DNA of 64,000 bases, taken from positions 3,224,001 through 3,288,000 of the forward strand of contig JACHMT010000001.1 of assembly GCA_014208095.1 (NCBI GenBank), written 5' to 3'. Shown one piece after another: positions 23,504 through 33,489 of the stretch. Below the pieces are notes generated by a model, which searched no databases, was not told where the DNA came from, and worked only from the letters and a program-made list of their open reading frames with translations. Origin of the DNA: Actinospineispora eucalypti (GTDB lineage: Bacteria; Actinomycetota; Actinomycetes; Mycobacteriales; Pseudonocardiaceae). Each line of letters starts with the position of its first letter. Position 1 is the first letter of the stretch. The position numbers and the translations under genes were made by a program.

Positions 23504-24016
23504 TTAGTCGGCGTAGGTGGTGAACGCGAGTGGTGAGCAGGCTCGCAGGTCCCAGCGATTTTCGGCGAACAGCGCGGCCGCCACGGCCTGCTCGGTGCCG
23601 GTGGCGCGCGAACCGAGCAGGGCCGGCGCCACGTCCAACGAGGTCAACAACCGCCGTGTCCGCCGCCGCGGGGGCGTGTGGCCTGAGCGGGGCAGGATCT
23701 CACCGATCCGCCCGACCATGCTCGCCAACACGCGCGGTTGCCCCGCCTCGATGGTGGGTTGGTAGCCCAGCGGCACGGCTTCGGTGATGGTGACGTGCGC
23801 CTCCTCAAGCACCAGCCGCCGCAAACTCGCCGCGAGATCGTGATCGCGGTGTTGCGGCGGGCCGCCGGGTAGTCGATACACCCCGTCACCGTCGTCGTGC
23901 AGCAGCACCCGACCCGCGTAGTCGAGCAGCCACCCGGACACCCATGCCACCGTGATGTCGGCTGGTACCGGCCCCGGACGCCAGCGAGCACCGTCCCCAT
24001 CGTCCCCCGCGATCAC
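23504..24016 (-). CDS. Nudix-like protein with degenerate Nudix box
   Basis: 170 residues from GTG 24016; a GTG at 23950 is an alternative start. LLDYAGRVLLHDDGDGVYRL and LRRLVLEEAHVTI resemble the strands and helix of a Nudix fold. However, the canonical GX5EX7REUXEEXGU lacks its first Glu and the RE pair, retaining only the LEE. It may be a non-catalytic ligand-binding member, as known for some Nudix-related regulators, or a decayed enzyme. Confidence 0.5.
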   Translation of the reverse strand: MIAGDDGDGARWRPGPVPADITVAWVSGWLLDYAGRVLLHDDGDGVYRLPGGPPQHRDHDLAASLRRLVLEEAHVTITEAVPLGYQPTIEAGQPRVLASMVGRIGEILPRSGHTPPRRRTRRLLTSLDVAPALLGSRATGTEQAVAAALFAENRWDLRACSPLAFTTYAD

Positions 24017-24757
24017 GAGCGCGACGATAGCCCGCCCTGGCCGCGGTGCATGCCGATCAGCCGGGCGCCGCGCCGCCCCATCCGGGTGTTTCCTCGGCCG
24101 CACGCGGCACGAACTTCGCCGGGTCAAAAGCGAAGTCTTGAACGCGACCGCCCCGCACACGGGGGCAGCCGGGATCGGTGTCCCCGCGCGCGCTCTCAGC
24201 GGCACCATGTACGTCCCCGCTACGGGCGGCTGGTCGCCAAGACGGCCAGGTTCCTGGCGGGCCGGGGCACACGTCCGTCCGCATCGTTCCCGGACCGGGT
24301 GCCAGCGGCGCCCCCACGGCGGCCAACAGCGGTGAAGGTGCGTCGGGTGCCGCTCCGTGCGCTGGCAGGTGTCGCGTGTAGCCTGCCCTCCGCTGCGCGA
24401 CGCACAGCGACCGGACGGGGTCGTCGCCTAGGAACTGTCCCCCGACTCCCCAGGCGGCGACCCCTTCCCATGCACCCCTCGCGGCGCCCCGCAGGGTGTG
24501 ATGATCTAAGCAGCAGCGCACCGAAAATTCGATTCCTAGCGGTACTGAGCGCCGGGAAAGGCACGTTCAGGTGACACCGCGGCCAGGGTCGCTGATCGAC
24601 GAGAAAACGCGCTCGCCCAGCTTCGTGCTCGCGTTTCGCCGGAACCGACACGACGCCGTCGTCTGGGCACACGCATCTTGCCCAGACGACGGCCTACCCC
24701 GTTCGCGGGGTCACGCCCCCCACCGGCGCGCGCTTTGCGGAACCCCGAGCCTGTGAG
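24017..24757. other. 741-bp stretch without gene, up to the IS end
   Basis: Minus- and plus-strand frames are long but shadow-like. Nothing recognised before the terminal repeat of the insertion sequence at 24758. Confidence 0.4.
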
Positions 24758-25932
24758 TGCCGAGAACCCTGTCACGTCATGCGACTTGCAGGTATTCGTG
24801 GATGAGGCCGCCGAGCCGGTCTCGTCGCAGCGGCCGGATTGCCGCAGTGGAGCGAGGGGAGTGCGGTCGGTGGGTGGGTGCTGAGCGAGGGCTCGATGGG
24901 GACGATGGGTGTTGTAGTGCTCGCTGTATTCGCGTAGGACCTGCGCGAGGTGGTTGGGTCCGGTGATCAGGATGTGGTCGAGGCACTCGCGTCGCAGTGT
25001 GCCGATCCAGCGTTCCGCGATCGCGTTCGCGCGCGGTGCTCGGACTGGCGTGCGGATGATGCGAACGTCTGCGCCGGCGAACACCGCATCGAAGGCAGTG
25101 GTGAACTTGCTGTCGCGGTCGCGGATCAAGAACCGAAACTGGGCGGCGCGCTCGCCGAGGTTCATGAGCAAGTTGCGTGCCTGCTGGGTGACCCACGCTC
25201 CCGTCGGGCGGGCGCTGATCCCCGCGATGTGCACCCGGCGGGTTGCGTGCTCGATCATCACGAGGATGTAGAGGCGGCGTGGGAACAACGGTATCGACAT
25301 GGGCGAAGTCCACGGCGAGGATCGCGTGGGCTTGGGCGGTGAGGAACTGTCTCCAGGTTGGTCCGGACCGCTGCGAGGCGGGGTCTATCCCGGCTGCCTT
25401 GAGGATCTTCCATACCGTCGAGGCTGCGAGCTGGTGGCCGAGTCCGATGAGCTCGCCCTGGATGCGTCGGTATCCCCAGGTCACGTTCTCTCTCGCCATC
25501 CGCGGGACCAAGGCACGCACGGTTTGGGGGATGGGTGGACGTCCTTGCCTTCGCGGATGGGTCCAGTGGCGGGCAACGAGGTGGGCATGCCAGCGCGGAG
25601 GCGTTCTCGGTGAGACCAGTCGCAGCCGGCGTAGCTGGGTGGGCGGCAGCCTGCTCAGGGAGCTGAGGAGGGCGCGGTCGACCCAGGTCAGCGTCGGGCG
25701 TGGGTTCTGTCGGCGCAGGACCGCGACCTCATGACGTAGTACGAGGATCTCCGCGTCTTTGGTCGCGCCGGACCGGGCGAGCAGTACGAGCCAGCTCAGC
25801 ACTCGGGCGAGCATGAGATAGGCGAGTCGGATTGTCACAGCGAGCGATCATGCTGATCGCCAGCGGTCGGAGGTCACGGCGGCTACGTGGCCGCGAAGGC
25901 CCTGATCAGGACATGTGACACAGTTCTCGGCA
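24758..25932 (-). mobile_element. Insertion sequence with integrase-core transposase, about 1.18 kb
   Basis: Bounded by imperfect terminal inverted repeats beginning TGCCGAGAAC at both ends (left 24758, right ending 25932), with a further TGTCAC match inside. It carries one transposase gene on the minus strand, broken by frameshifts. No target-site duplication is evident in the bases next to the ends, so the flanks may have been rearranged. Confidence 0.7.
24777..25838 (-). pseudogene. rve-type IS transposase, two frameshifts
   Basis: The N-terminal frame (ARSGATKDAEILVLRHEVAV, VTWGYRRIQGELIGLGHQ, AHAILAVDFAHVDTV) switches near 25285 to a second frame. That frame holds RRLYILVMIEHATRRVHIAG, FRFLIRDRDSKFTTAFDAVF, ANAIAERWIGTLRRECLDH and YNTHRPHRAL, which carry the DDE core. 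The expected C-terminus (RRDRLGGLIHEYLQVA) is back in the first frame, implying a second shift near 24850. The first shift fits two extra bases in the GTTGTT stretch. No slippery heptamer is evident, so decay rather than programmed frameshifting is the simpler reading. Confidence 0.8.
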
Positions 25933-25982
25933 TCCACACCGTCGGCCACCGGGTGGATCAACGGGCAGGCTGAAGTACACGC

Positions 25983-28355
25983 TTAGATCTCGATGACCAC
26001 TGGAGTGCTGGCTTCAATCGCCGCGTACAGGTCAATGTCTTCGGATCCGAAGTCGACACTGACCACCACCGCAAAGGGGATTGCGAGGTCCTTGGTTGTG
26101 TCGCGGTCTTCCCACCAGCCCAGGATCGGATAGATGGCTAGTAGCCGGTCGCCGGCGAGCTCACTGGCGGTCAGCTCCACGTAGTCATGTTGCAGCGTGC
26201 CGCGTCCTCGTAGCTGTTGCCCGACTGTCCACCCATATCCGCTGCTCCGGTCGTTGTCACTCGTCGAACCGGCGGCTAGCGCGTTGATCCGCCGACGTAG
26301 TTGCTCCTCGGTTTCCGCTGGACCCTGAACCTCCCATTTGAGGCGGCCACCGGCGTAGCGTCGGCCGAGCAGGATGTCAGTGGGCTCGACGAAGTACGTC
26401 AGCGTGATCGCAAGTTGTACCCGGGTTTCAGGGTGGTCGTTCAAGACCTGGTCCGGCAGTGGGATCCGTAACATCTGAGCCTGGCGAGCGCCTGGTGCGA
26501 GCCGTCCTTCGTAGATGAACACTGGTCGGTTGCTGTCCGCGCTGCTCGCGGTCTGAAGATTCGGTACGCCGTAGCCCACGGCCCGCAGCCGGTCCTTACG
26601 GTCGCAGAACTGCTCCATCATCGCCGGCGTCCATCGTGCGCTGTGGACATACAGAGCACGCAAGGCCGATGGGCCGAGCGAGGGGTGTCGCTGGGCGAGG
26701 ATCGCGAGATCCGCTGCAGCGGCTGCCGCCGCGGGACTGGTAGCCCAGGTTGGGGTGCTCAGCTCGCCGCGCACATGTCGATGGCTGGTCGTCCACAGAG
26801 ACAGGTGTTCGGCGCCGACGTTGGGCAGGCCGTCGTCGGGGGCGGTGTTGCCTGCTTCTTTGACGATCTCGGGCTTGATCGGTCGCCCCGCTCCGCCGAC
26901 ATCCGTGCTGGCATACGGGCTGATCCCGCCGGCCGGCGCGAGCGCAGGGGGATAGGTCCCCGTCCCCTCGGCGGCTGGTCCGGTCAGCGCTGTGAAGCCG
27001 CCGACGGTCAGCGCGTTCCATGCCTGCGCTGGCTGGCAGATTGGTTCGCCCAGATTCGCCACTGGATAGTCCTCGGCGTGGGTGGCTAACCGGTGATCAG
27101 GCATGTTTCCCGCGGCTACGACGATCACCCGCCCATTGCTGTCGTTCCAGGCGAGCTGGTCTACGCCGATCGACCACGCCGTACGCAGTCCGCGCTCATT
27201 AGGAGCCCCGACGCTCAGGCTGTGCACCACCGTGGTGTCTCGGGCGAGTTCCTCGGCCACGACCACGGAGTTCTCGGTCCGGGCAGCCCACAACTCCGGG
27301 TCGTCGTCTGCTGGACCGTGTCGAGGTGTCGGGATCAACCGCACGCTGACAAGCCGGTTCTGCGCACGCAGAGTGCCTTCGGCGATCCCCTGGAGGTAGT
27401 CGGGGTAAACCGCGATCCCGGCCATTTTGGTCCCGTGCCCGTGTCGGTCCGCCACATCCGGTTCGCCAGGTACGACACTCCCGGTCCCCTGTAGCACAGG
27501 CCGCAGATACGGGTGCTGCGAGCTTGTACCGGTGTCGTGCACCGCCACCACGGCTGCGTTCGGTGGCGGTTCCTCCACCTCGGCCTGTGGGTCTGCGGCG
27601 GCTTCGCCCCGCAGGAGCGCCTCGACGAGACGCACTCGCGGCGCGAGATGTACTTCGTACACCTCGGGAACCAAGCCTGGCAGTGCCCCGAGCACGTCGC
27701 CGGTCAAGCGCGCCAGGTAGATGTCGCGTTCCACGCCCTCGAACCGGCTGGGTACACCCTGATGGCCGCCGAGCGCCGCCAGCCAGCGCATCTCCTCCCG
27801 CACCCGTGCACGGGTCTGGCTGGTGTCAAGTCTCCCGCCGCGGGTCCATAACTCAACCCAGTACGACTCGCCGGGCGCAATGTCGTCCTCGGTGAACTCC
27901 CTCAGGCTCAAATCAGCCAGGGTCGGGATCCTCAGGTCTTCGATGCGCGTCACCAGCGGCTCGTTCGCCGGAGCGCCACGCCGGGTGTCGACATCCCGGT
28001 ACCGCTCGATCTTATGACGCAAAGCCCGCGCATCAGTGCGTACGTGCACCAACGCCTGCCCCTGTTCTACCGCGACCAGAACGGCACTCGACCTCTTGTC
28101 TGCCAGGCTGCCGGCGACATCGGCGAGATCATCAGACCCGGCCGCCGCGATCAGTTGGCCCTCGCTGCCCGACGCCCGCTCAGCCGGTGCTCGCCTGGCC
28201 TGCTCGATCTGGTCAAGCTCGCGCAACAACCTGGCCGCATGCTGTTCACGTGTCCGAGCCGGCGGCGGCCGCCGGCGGCTGCTCCCATGCGCGCGGAATG
28301 GCTCTTCGATGGCGCGACTTACCCGGATCAGGGCAACCCTGTCCGAATCATGCAC
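25983..28355 (-). CDS. Subtilisin-like (S8) protease of an IetAS-type ATPase/protease pair
   Basis: GTG 28355 overlaps the end of the upstream AAA ATPase gene by 8 bp, giving 790 residues. Catalytic residues are visible: Asp274 (AVHDTGTSS), His307 (RHGHGTKMAG), Asn417 in VAAGN and Ser540 (WATSPAAAAA, in place of the usual GTS-x-A-x-P). A ~260-residue N-terminal region precedes the protease domain, and ~240 residues follow it as a beta-rich tail. There is no signal peptide, so it is cytoplasmic. An S8 protease paired with an AAA ATPase is the layout of IetAS, reported as a toxin-antitoxin-like and antiphage module. Confidence 0.8.
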   Translation of the reverse strand: MHDSDRVALIRVSRAIEEPFRAHGSSRRRPPPARTREQHAARLLRELDQIEQARRAPAERASGSEGQLIAAAGSDDLADVAGSLADKRSSAVLVAVEQGQALVHVRTDARALRHKIERYRDVDTRRGAPANEPLVTRIEDLRIPTLADLSLREFTEDDIAPGESYWVELWTRGGRLDTSQTRARVREEMRWLAALGGHQGVPSRFEGVERDIYLARLTGDVLGALPGLVPEVYEVHLAPRVRLVEALLRGEAAADPQAEVEEPPPNAAVVAVHDTGTSSQHPYLRPVLQGTGSVVPGEPDVADRHGHGTKMAGIAVYPDYLQGIAEGTLRAQNRLVSVRLIPTPRHGPADDDPELWAARTENSVVVAEELARDTTVVHSLSVGAPNERGLRTAWSIGVDQLAWNDSNGRVIVVAAGNMPDHRLATHAEDYPVANLGEPICQPAQAWNALTVGGFTALTGPAAEGTGTYPPALAPAGGISPYASTDVGGAGRPIKPEIVKEAGNTAPDDGLPNVGAEHLSLWTTSHRHVRGELSTPTWATSPAAAAAAADLAILAQRHPSLGPSALRALYVHSARWTPAMMEQFCDRKDRLRAVGYGVPNLQTASSADSNRPVFIYEGRLAPGARQAQMLRIPLPDQVLNDHPETRVQLAITLTYFVEPTDILLGRRYAGGRLKWEVQGPAETEEQLRRRINALAAGSTSDNDRSSGYGWTVGQQLRGRGTLQHDYVELTASELAGDRLLAIYPILGWWEDRDTTKDLAIPFAVVVSVDFGSEDIDLYAAIEASTPVVIEI

Positions 28356-29355
28356 GCCCCGTGAACACGCTGCTCCCACGCACACGCGCGCTCAACTCTG
28401 CGGCGATGTCATCCAGCGCAGGTGCTTCACGATCGACGAGAATCGCGGCCTTCCGCGCGTTGTCTACCGCCGCTCGTACCTCGGCGAACGACAATCCCTC
28501 GCCCTGTGTGGCCAAGCGACGCGCTGTGTGGTCGTCGAGCGGCAACGACCGCAGCAGGCGGCGCAGCAGGGTCTCTCTGGCCTTCAGGGTCGGGGCTGGA
28601 AATTCAAGCACGTCGTCAAAGCGGCGCAGCAGAGCTGGATCCAGCGCGCCGCCCATATTGGTTGCCGCCACGATCAGACCGTCGCTGTCGCTGGCATCTA
28701 GCAACTGGAGGAAGGTGCCGACCACGCGCTTCGCCTCGCCCACATCGAACTCGTCACCGCGATGCTTGCCCAATGCGTCAAACTCATCGAACAGATACAC
28801 CGCCCGCGCCCGGTCGATGTGCTCGAAGATGTCCGTCAACGTTGCCGCGGTCTCTCCGAGATATCGGTTGAACAGAACCTCCAGCCGTACCCGCGCCAAC
28901 GGCAACTTCAATTCACCCGCCAGCGCGTGGGCGGCCATCGTTTTGCCGCACCCGGGCGGGCCGTGCATCAACAGCCGCCGTCGAGGTACCAGGCCATGTT
29001 CCGCCAGCCGGCCGGCCACCCGTTGCTCATCCAAAACGCGCTGCACACTGGCCCGCAATGAGGTGGGTAACACCAGTTCGCTCAGCCGCGCATCGCTGTA
29101 TCGGACATCGAGCACATCCGCTAGGTCGCGAGGCGCGCGCGCTAACTGCGCCGGGTGACCTGTTGTCCTTGACGAGTCCCGCTCCGACTTGAGGGCCTTC
29201 GCCTCCGCCAGCAGCTCCCGCAAACGAGTGGCTTGCCGCGTATGACCAGCGCGAGACTCGGCGGCGATCAGCTGAGCCAGCAGGTTCCGCCACCGACGCT
29301 CGTCGCCTAGCGTGTGCGCACGAACCATCTCTGTAATCAGCTCAGCGGTCGCCAC
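28348..29355 (-). CDS. AAA+ ATPase of an IetAS-type pair
   Basis: 335 residues from GTG 29355, which has GGAGG 8 bases upstream; an in-frame GTG at 29364 would overlap that ribosome-binding site. Walker A is HGPPGCGKT (131-139), Walker B YLFDEFDAL (187-195), sensor 1 IVAATN, and ALLRRFD follows with the expected Arg finger. The N-terminal ~75 residues are helical. Closest in style to SpoVK/katanin-type AAA proteins that partner S8 proteases. The role is probably to gate or load the protease. Somewhat lower GC than the flanks. Confidence 0.8.
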   Translation of the reverse strand: MATAELITEMVRAHTLGDERRWRNLLAQLIAAESRAGHTRQATRLRELLAEAKALKSERDSSRTTGHPAQLARAPRDLADVLDVRYSDARLSELVLPTSLRASVQRVLDEQRVAGRLAEHGLVPRRRLLMHGPPGCGKTMAAHALAGELKLPLARVRLEVLFNRYLGETAATLTDIFEHIDRARAVYLFDEFDALGKHRGDEFDVGEAKRVVGTFLQLLDASDSDGLIVAATNMGGALDPALLRRFDDVLEFPAPTLKARETLLRRLLRSLPLDDHTARRLATQGEGLSFAEVRAAVDNARKAAILVDREAPALDDIAAELSARVRGSSVFTGRA

Positions 29356-29624
29356 GTCCCGCACCTCCTCTCAAGTTCGAGAGAAACGATATCGGAGATG
29401 TCGTCGCTTCCCCAGGAACAGCGCGGCCGCCACACTGGGAGTGCCGATGACCAAGACCAGGTCGAAGGGCGCCGTAGGGCATGGCGCGAGTTCTGGTCGG
29501 GACTGGGGCCGGACAATGCGGTGCTACTCGGCACACTCCCCTTGCCGACAGCGGCACCGGAAGCGGGAAGGTCGGGGTGACTCACCCACGAATAAAGAGC
29601 AGAGCATTCTCCACCGGGCATCCG
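29356..29624. promoter_or_regulatory. Promoter region of the ATPase/protease pair
   Basis: Just upstream of the ATPase start lies an AT-richer stretch around 29370-29410 (including GAGAGAAACGATATCGGAGA), likely the promoter. No gene recognised. Confidence 0.35.
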
Positions 29625-30656
29625 TCACAGCGTGAGTACATTTCCGATGTCCGCCGGTGCAGCGCCGGCCACGACGCTTCGCCAGACCTCGAGGGCGGCT
29701 TCGGCGCCGCTCGCGCGCCGTATCCGGATCCAGCCGGTGGCGTGCTCGAGGAAGTCCGTCCAGGACGCGTCCATCCTTTGCCGCAGCTCGCGCCCGCCCC
29801 ATTCGCGTGAGCGGGCGGCGATCCGGTCCACCGCCGAGAAGACGACCGAGTCCGTGTCGGAGGCTTCCATGGCGGCGGCGTCACCGTGGGTCATGCCCAC
29901 CAGCACCGATCTGGGGAAGCGCGGCCGCAGGTGTGGGGCTCCCGCGATGTCGACAAGCACCTCGTCCGACCCGGTTGCCGTGATCTCGTCATAGGCGGCG
30001 GTGCGATCGAACAGGCCCGACCCGGCAACGAAGTCCACCTTGGCCGGGGAGGTGACCCCGACCGTCGGCACGCCGTGAGCGCGGAGCAGGTAGGCCAGGG
30101 CGAGAGCGGTCTTGCTCGACGCGCTGGTTATGACCACCCGGCCGCCGTTCGGTTCGGTGCTCACCAGGTCGTCGGCCAGTAGCCAGGCGAGGGTGAACAG
30201 CGGGCGCAGCAGCAGGGTGACGTCCTCCTCGCGCTCGGATCGCTCATCGACGACCTGGTACGCGTTGTAGGCCGGGGGCAGGCCGAGCCGGTGTGGGCTG
30301 ACGTCGCGCAGGTAGTCGCCGCGCACCGGCCCGGGAGTCAGGTGCAGGTGGCTGGACATCGGCACGTAGCCGTAGAGGCGGTCACCGACGGCCAGCCCGT
30401 CGACCCCGTTGCCGGCCACCACGCGGGCGTAGCCCCAGGCCGGAATGCGACCCCAGCCGTCCTCGCTCGCGGGAAAGAAGTCCCAGTACCGCAGGGTCTC
30501 GCCCAGCAGCGCGTAGGTCACGTTGTTCGCGCTGACGCCGAACCGCTCAACGTGCACCAGAACCTCCCCCTCATCGGGCGGCTCCAGCGGCCGCTCGATG
30601 ACGCGCGCACGACCTGGCTCGGTGCGTTTGACCTCGAGATCGACCCGTGACGGCAC
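29625..30656 (-). CDS. DUF2855-family protein (MDR-like fold)
   Basis: A 343-residue protein. VHVERFGVSANNVTYALLGE, YWDFFPASEDGWGRIPAWGY, LAVGDRLYGYVPMSSHLHL and VVITSASSKTALALAYLLRA mark DUF2855, a relative of medium-chain dehydrogenase/reductases with a Rossmann-like nucleotide site. Catalytic activity is not established for the family. Start GTG 30656 faces the TetR gene across a 41-bp gap that contains a dyad, so it is a likely target of that TetR. Confidence 0.8.
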   Translation of the reverse strand: MPSRVDLEVKRTEPGRARVIERPLEPPDEGEVLVHVERFGVSANNVTYALLGETLRYWDFFPASEDGWGRIPAWGYARVVAGNGVDGLAVGDRLYGYVPMSSHLHLTPGPVRGDYLRDVSPHRLGLPPAYNAYQVVDERSEREEDVTLLLRPLFTLAWLLADDLVSTEPNGGRVVITSASSKTALALAYLLRAHGVPTVGVTSPAKVDFVAGSGLFDRTAAYDEITATGSDEVLVDIAGAPHLRPRFPRSVLVGMTHGDAAAMEASDTDSVVFSAVDRIAARSREWGGRELRQRMDASWTDFLEHATGWIRIRRASGAEAALEVWRSVVAGAAPADIGNVLTL

Positions 30657-30672
30657 AAGCGTGACAATACCA

Positions 30673-30696
30673 GAGAAGCTCTCTAGAGTATCTCTC
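30673..30696. promoter_or_regulatory. Operator-like dyad for divergent TetR/DUF2855 genes
   Basis: GAGA-N4-CTCTAGAG-N4-TCTC is symmetric about 30684/30685 and fills the 41-bp gap between the two divergent starts, ending one base before the TetR ATG. TetR regulators commonly bind such dyads in shared promoters. Confidence 0.6.
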
Positions 30697-30697
30697 T

Positions 30698-31306
30698 ATG
30701 ACGGATGGGCGGACCGGGACGGCGGACCGGATCGCGGAGGTGGCCCTGCGGCTGTTCACCCCGCACGGGTACGCCGGGGTGTCGATGGAACAGGTCCGCC
30801 GGCAGGCCGGAGTGTCCAACGGCAGCCTGTACCACCACTTCCGGTCGCGGGCCGAACTGGTCGCCCACCTGTTCCTGGGCGGCATCACCGAGGCCCAGGA
30901 GCTGACGCTGCGCACGTTGAGCCAGGCCCCGGACGCCGAGGCCGGGGTCCGGGGTGTCGTCGCGGCACAGCTGAACTGGGTGGAGCAGCACCCCGAGCTG
31001 GCCCGGCTGGTCTACAGCGACCCGCACGACGAGGTCCTGCTCGCCGCCGAACCCGCCTTCGGCGCACACAACCGCCGCTATGTCGAGATCGTCAGCGGTT
31101 GGCTGGACACCCACATGCGCCGGGACACGCTGACCCGGCGGCCGTTCGCCGTTGCGCACGCGCTGTGGGCAGGGCCCACCCAGGAGTTCTGCCGGCACTG
31201 GCTGCACGGGCGTAGCCCGCTTGCGCCGCACGAGGCGGCCGGTGACCTCGGTGAGGGTGCCTGGGCCGCCCTCACCGCACCCGGAACCAAGCGCGGAATG
31301 GAGTAA
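30698..31306 (+). CDS. TetR-family regulator
   Basis: 202 residues. The N-terminal helix-turn-helix (about 8-55) shows RIAEVALRLFTPHGYAGVSM and VRRQAGVSNGSLYHHFRSRA, a canonical TetR DNA-binding domain. A helical ligand domain follows. It probably represses itself and the divergent DUF2855 gene through the 30673-30696 dyad. The hydrolase gene follows 2 bp after its stop, so it is probably co-transcribed. Confidence 0.9.
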   Translation: MTDGRTGTADRIAEVALRLFTPHGYAGVSMEQVRRQAGVSNGSLYHHFRSRAELVAHLFLGGITEAQELTLRTLSQAPDAEAGVRGVVAAQLNWVEQHPELARLVYSDPHDEVLLAAEPAFGAHNRRYVEIVSGWLDTHMRRDTLTRRPFAVAHALWAGPTQEFCRHWLHGRSPLAPHEAAGDLGEGAWAALTAPGTKRGME

Positions 31307-31308
31307 CC

Positions 31309-32229
31309 GTGGACCCGACCGTGCTCGACACCGAAGCCTTCGCGGCGCTGCCCCGCGAGATGTGGCGCCCGCGCGCCGAACACAGCCGGCCCGGCGTGCG
31401 GATCCTGGACACGCCCGGTGCGCTGGTCCGGGTGCGCGACAGCCACACCGGCCAGGCGCGCACGCCCGCGCCACACACGGCGGTGCTGTTCACCGACGCG
31501 CCGCACACCGTGGAGTGCTACGACGAGCTGCTCGCCCACCTGGCTCCCCGGGTGCGGGTGGTCGTGGTCGAACCACCCGGGTTCGGTTTCTCCTGGGTAA
31601 CCGACCCGGCCGCGTTCACCCTCACCGGCGCCACCACCGCGCTGGTCAGCGCGCTGCACCAGCTCGAAATCGGCAACGCGGTACTCGGCGGGGCCTGCGT
31701 GTACGGGTTCCTCGCCCTGACCGCCGCCCACGCCGACCCGGGGTTGGCCAGGGCAATTCTGCTTGCGCAGACCCCGTCCTGGGCGGCGGCGCGGCGGTGG
31801 GGCCGCGACGTGCTCGACCCACACGGGCAGCTGTCGGTGCCGTGGGAGGGCCAGGCCCGGTGGCGGTGCAACCGGCAGACGATGGCCGAGGGCTGGTACC
31901 GCTTCGCCGCCGGCCCCGGGGCGCCACTCGACACGTGGGAGAAGAACGCCGACCAAGTCCTGCGCGCGGGAGCCTCCTACGCACTGGCCTCGCAGGCTCA
32001 GCGCTGGTGGGCCGACGACACCGGCGGCCCGGACCCGCTCGACCTACCCGCCACCGTCCTGTGGGGCGAGGCCGACCGCTCCCACCGGAAGGCCGGCACC
32101 GACCCCGACGCGGTACTCGACCTGCTCCCCGACGGCCGGGTCGTTCGGCTGCCCGCCGTGGGCCACTTCGCCGACACCGAGGACGTCACGGCCACCGCCG
32201 GCGCACTGCACGACCTGCTCCGGTCCTGA
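31309..32229 (+). CDS. Alpha/beta hydrolase with Cys at the nucleophile position
   Basis: A 306-residue protein. VVVVEPPGFGFSWV precedes the nucleophile elbow LGGACVYGFLAL, where the usual G-x-S-x-G Ser is Cys130 and the final Gly is Tyr. An acid (LWGEADRSH) and a His (AVGHFADTED) are in the expected places. A Cys-Asp-His triad is known in dienelactone-hydrolase-type members of the fold and is rarer in this sub-branch. Probably co-transcribed with the TetR gene. Confidence 0.75.
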   Translation: MDPTVLDTEAFAALPREMWRPRAEHSRPGVRILDTPGALVRVRDSHTGQARTPAPHTAVLFTDAPHTVECYDELLAHLAPRVRVVVVEPPGFGFSWVTDPAAFTLTGATTALVSALHQLEIGNAVLGGACVYGFLALTAAHADPGLARAILLAQTPSWAAARRWGRDVLDPHGQLSVPWEGQARWRCNRQTMAEGWYRFAAGPGAPLDTWEKNADQVLRAGASYALASQAQRWWADDTGGPDPLDLPATVLWGEADRSHRKAGTDPDAVLDLLPDGRVVRLPAVGHFADTEDVTATAGALHDLLRS

Positions 32230-32245
32230 CTCCGTCAGGGGTGGG

Positions 32246-32800
32246 TTACGGGGGGCTCATCACGGTGAGCGTGCGGGCGAGCTTCCACGGCCGAGGACCC
32301 CAGGCAGCGAGCTTGCCTTCGAGAATCGGTTTCCATATCCCTTGCCGGCCGATGAAACCAGCACGAAAGCCGTGGGGTCGGCCCAGATGTGGGCGTCGAC
32401 GTCACCTGCCCCCCGTGTCGAGCGTCAGTGAACCGCCGTCGAGGATCATCAGCGTGCGTCCGCCGCCACGCAGGCGCAGTTCGATGCGAGCCCGGAAGGT
32501 CCCGGCCTTCTCCTGGTTCACGAAAGCGGTGGGCGGCAGCGCCGCGATCAGCGGAACCAGGAAGGCCTCGACCGCGAGCAGGGCGTGGTCGCGTCCTATC
32601 GGCCACGGACGACCGGTTGCCGTGGCGATGTCGTGGCCGTGGACAAGGCATTCCTCGAGCAGGTGACATGCCGCCGCCGGGGGGCAGGCCACGCTGTCGT
32701 TCCTCTCGGGCGCGCTTCTGGCGCGTCGAGTGCTCTTCGTACGTTGTGTCACTCGGAGAACGATTGGGTGCTCCGGGCGCTCTTGGCGTCTCGGGCCAGC
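32246..32800 (-). pseudogene. MDMPI/SCP2-like protein, frameshifted remnant
   Basis: Pieces in several frames assemble into one protein: LLEECLVHGHDIATATGRPW, LIAALPPTAFVNQEKAGTFR, LRGGGRTLMILDGGSLTLDT, then after a frameshift DVDAHIWADPTAFVLV, then IWKPILEGKLAAWGPRPWKL and LTVMSPP-stop. The order (DinB/MDMPI-like part then SCP2-like part) matches actinobacterial maleylpyruvate-isomerase-related proteins. At least two frameshifts and no intact 5' end. Confidence 0.65.
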
Positions 32801-32879
32801 GATCAAAGAACTCCTCGACATCGGCACCGAGTTCGACACCCGGGGCACGTCATGGTCGGTGCAATGGCTGCGGAGGTGA

Positions 32880-33489
<610 letters not shown>

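Noticed and set aside
25270..25300. Possible programmed -1 frameshift in the transposase
   Set aside because: No A6G or similar slippery heptamer is visible, and a second shift near 24850 is also needed, so mutation is more likely.
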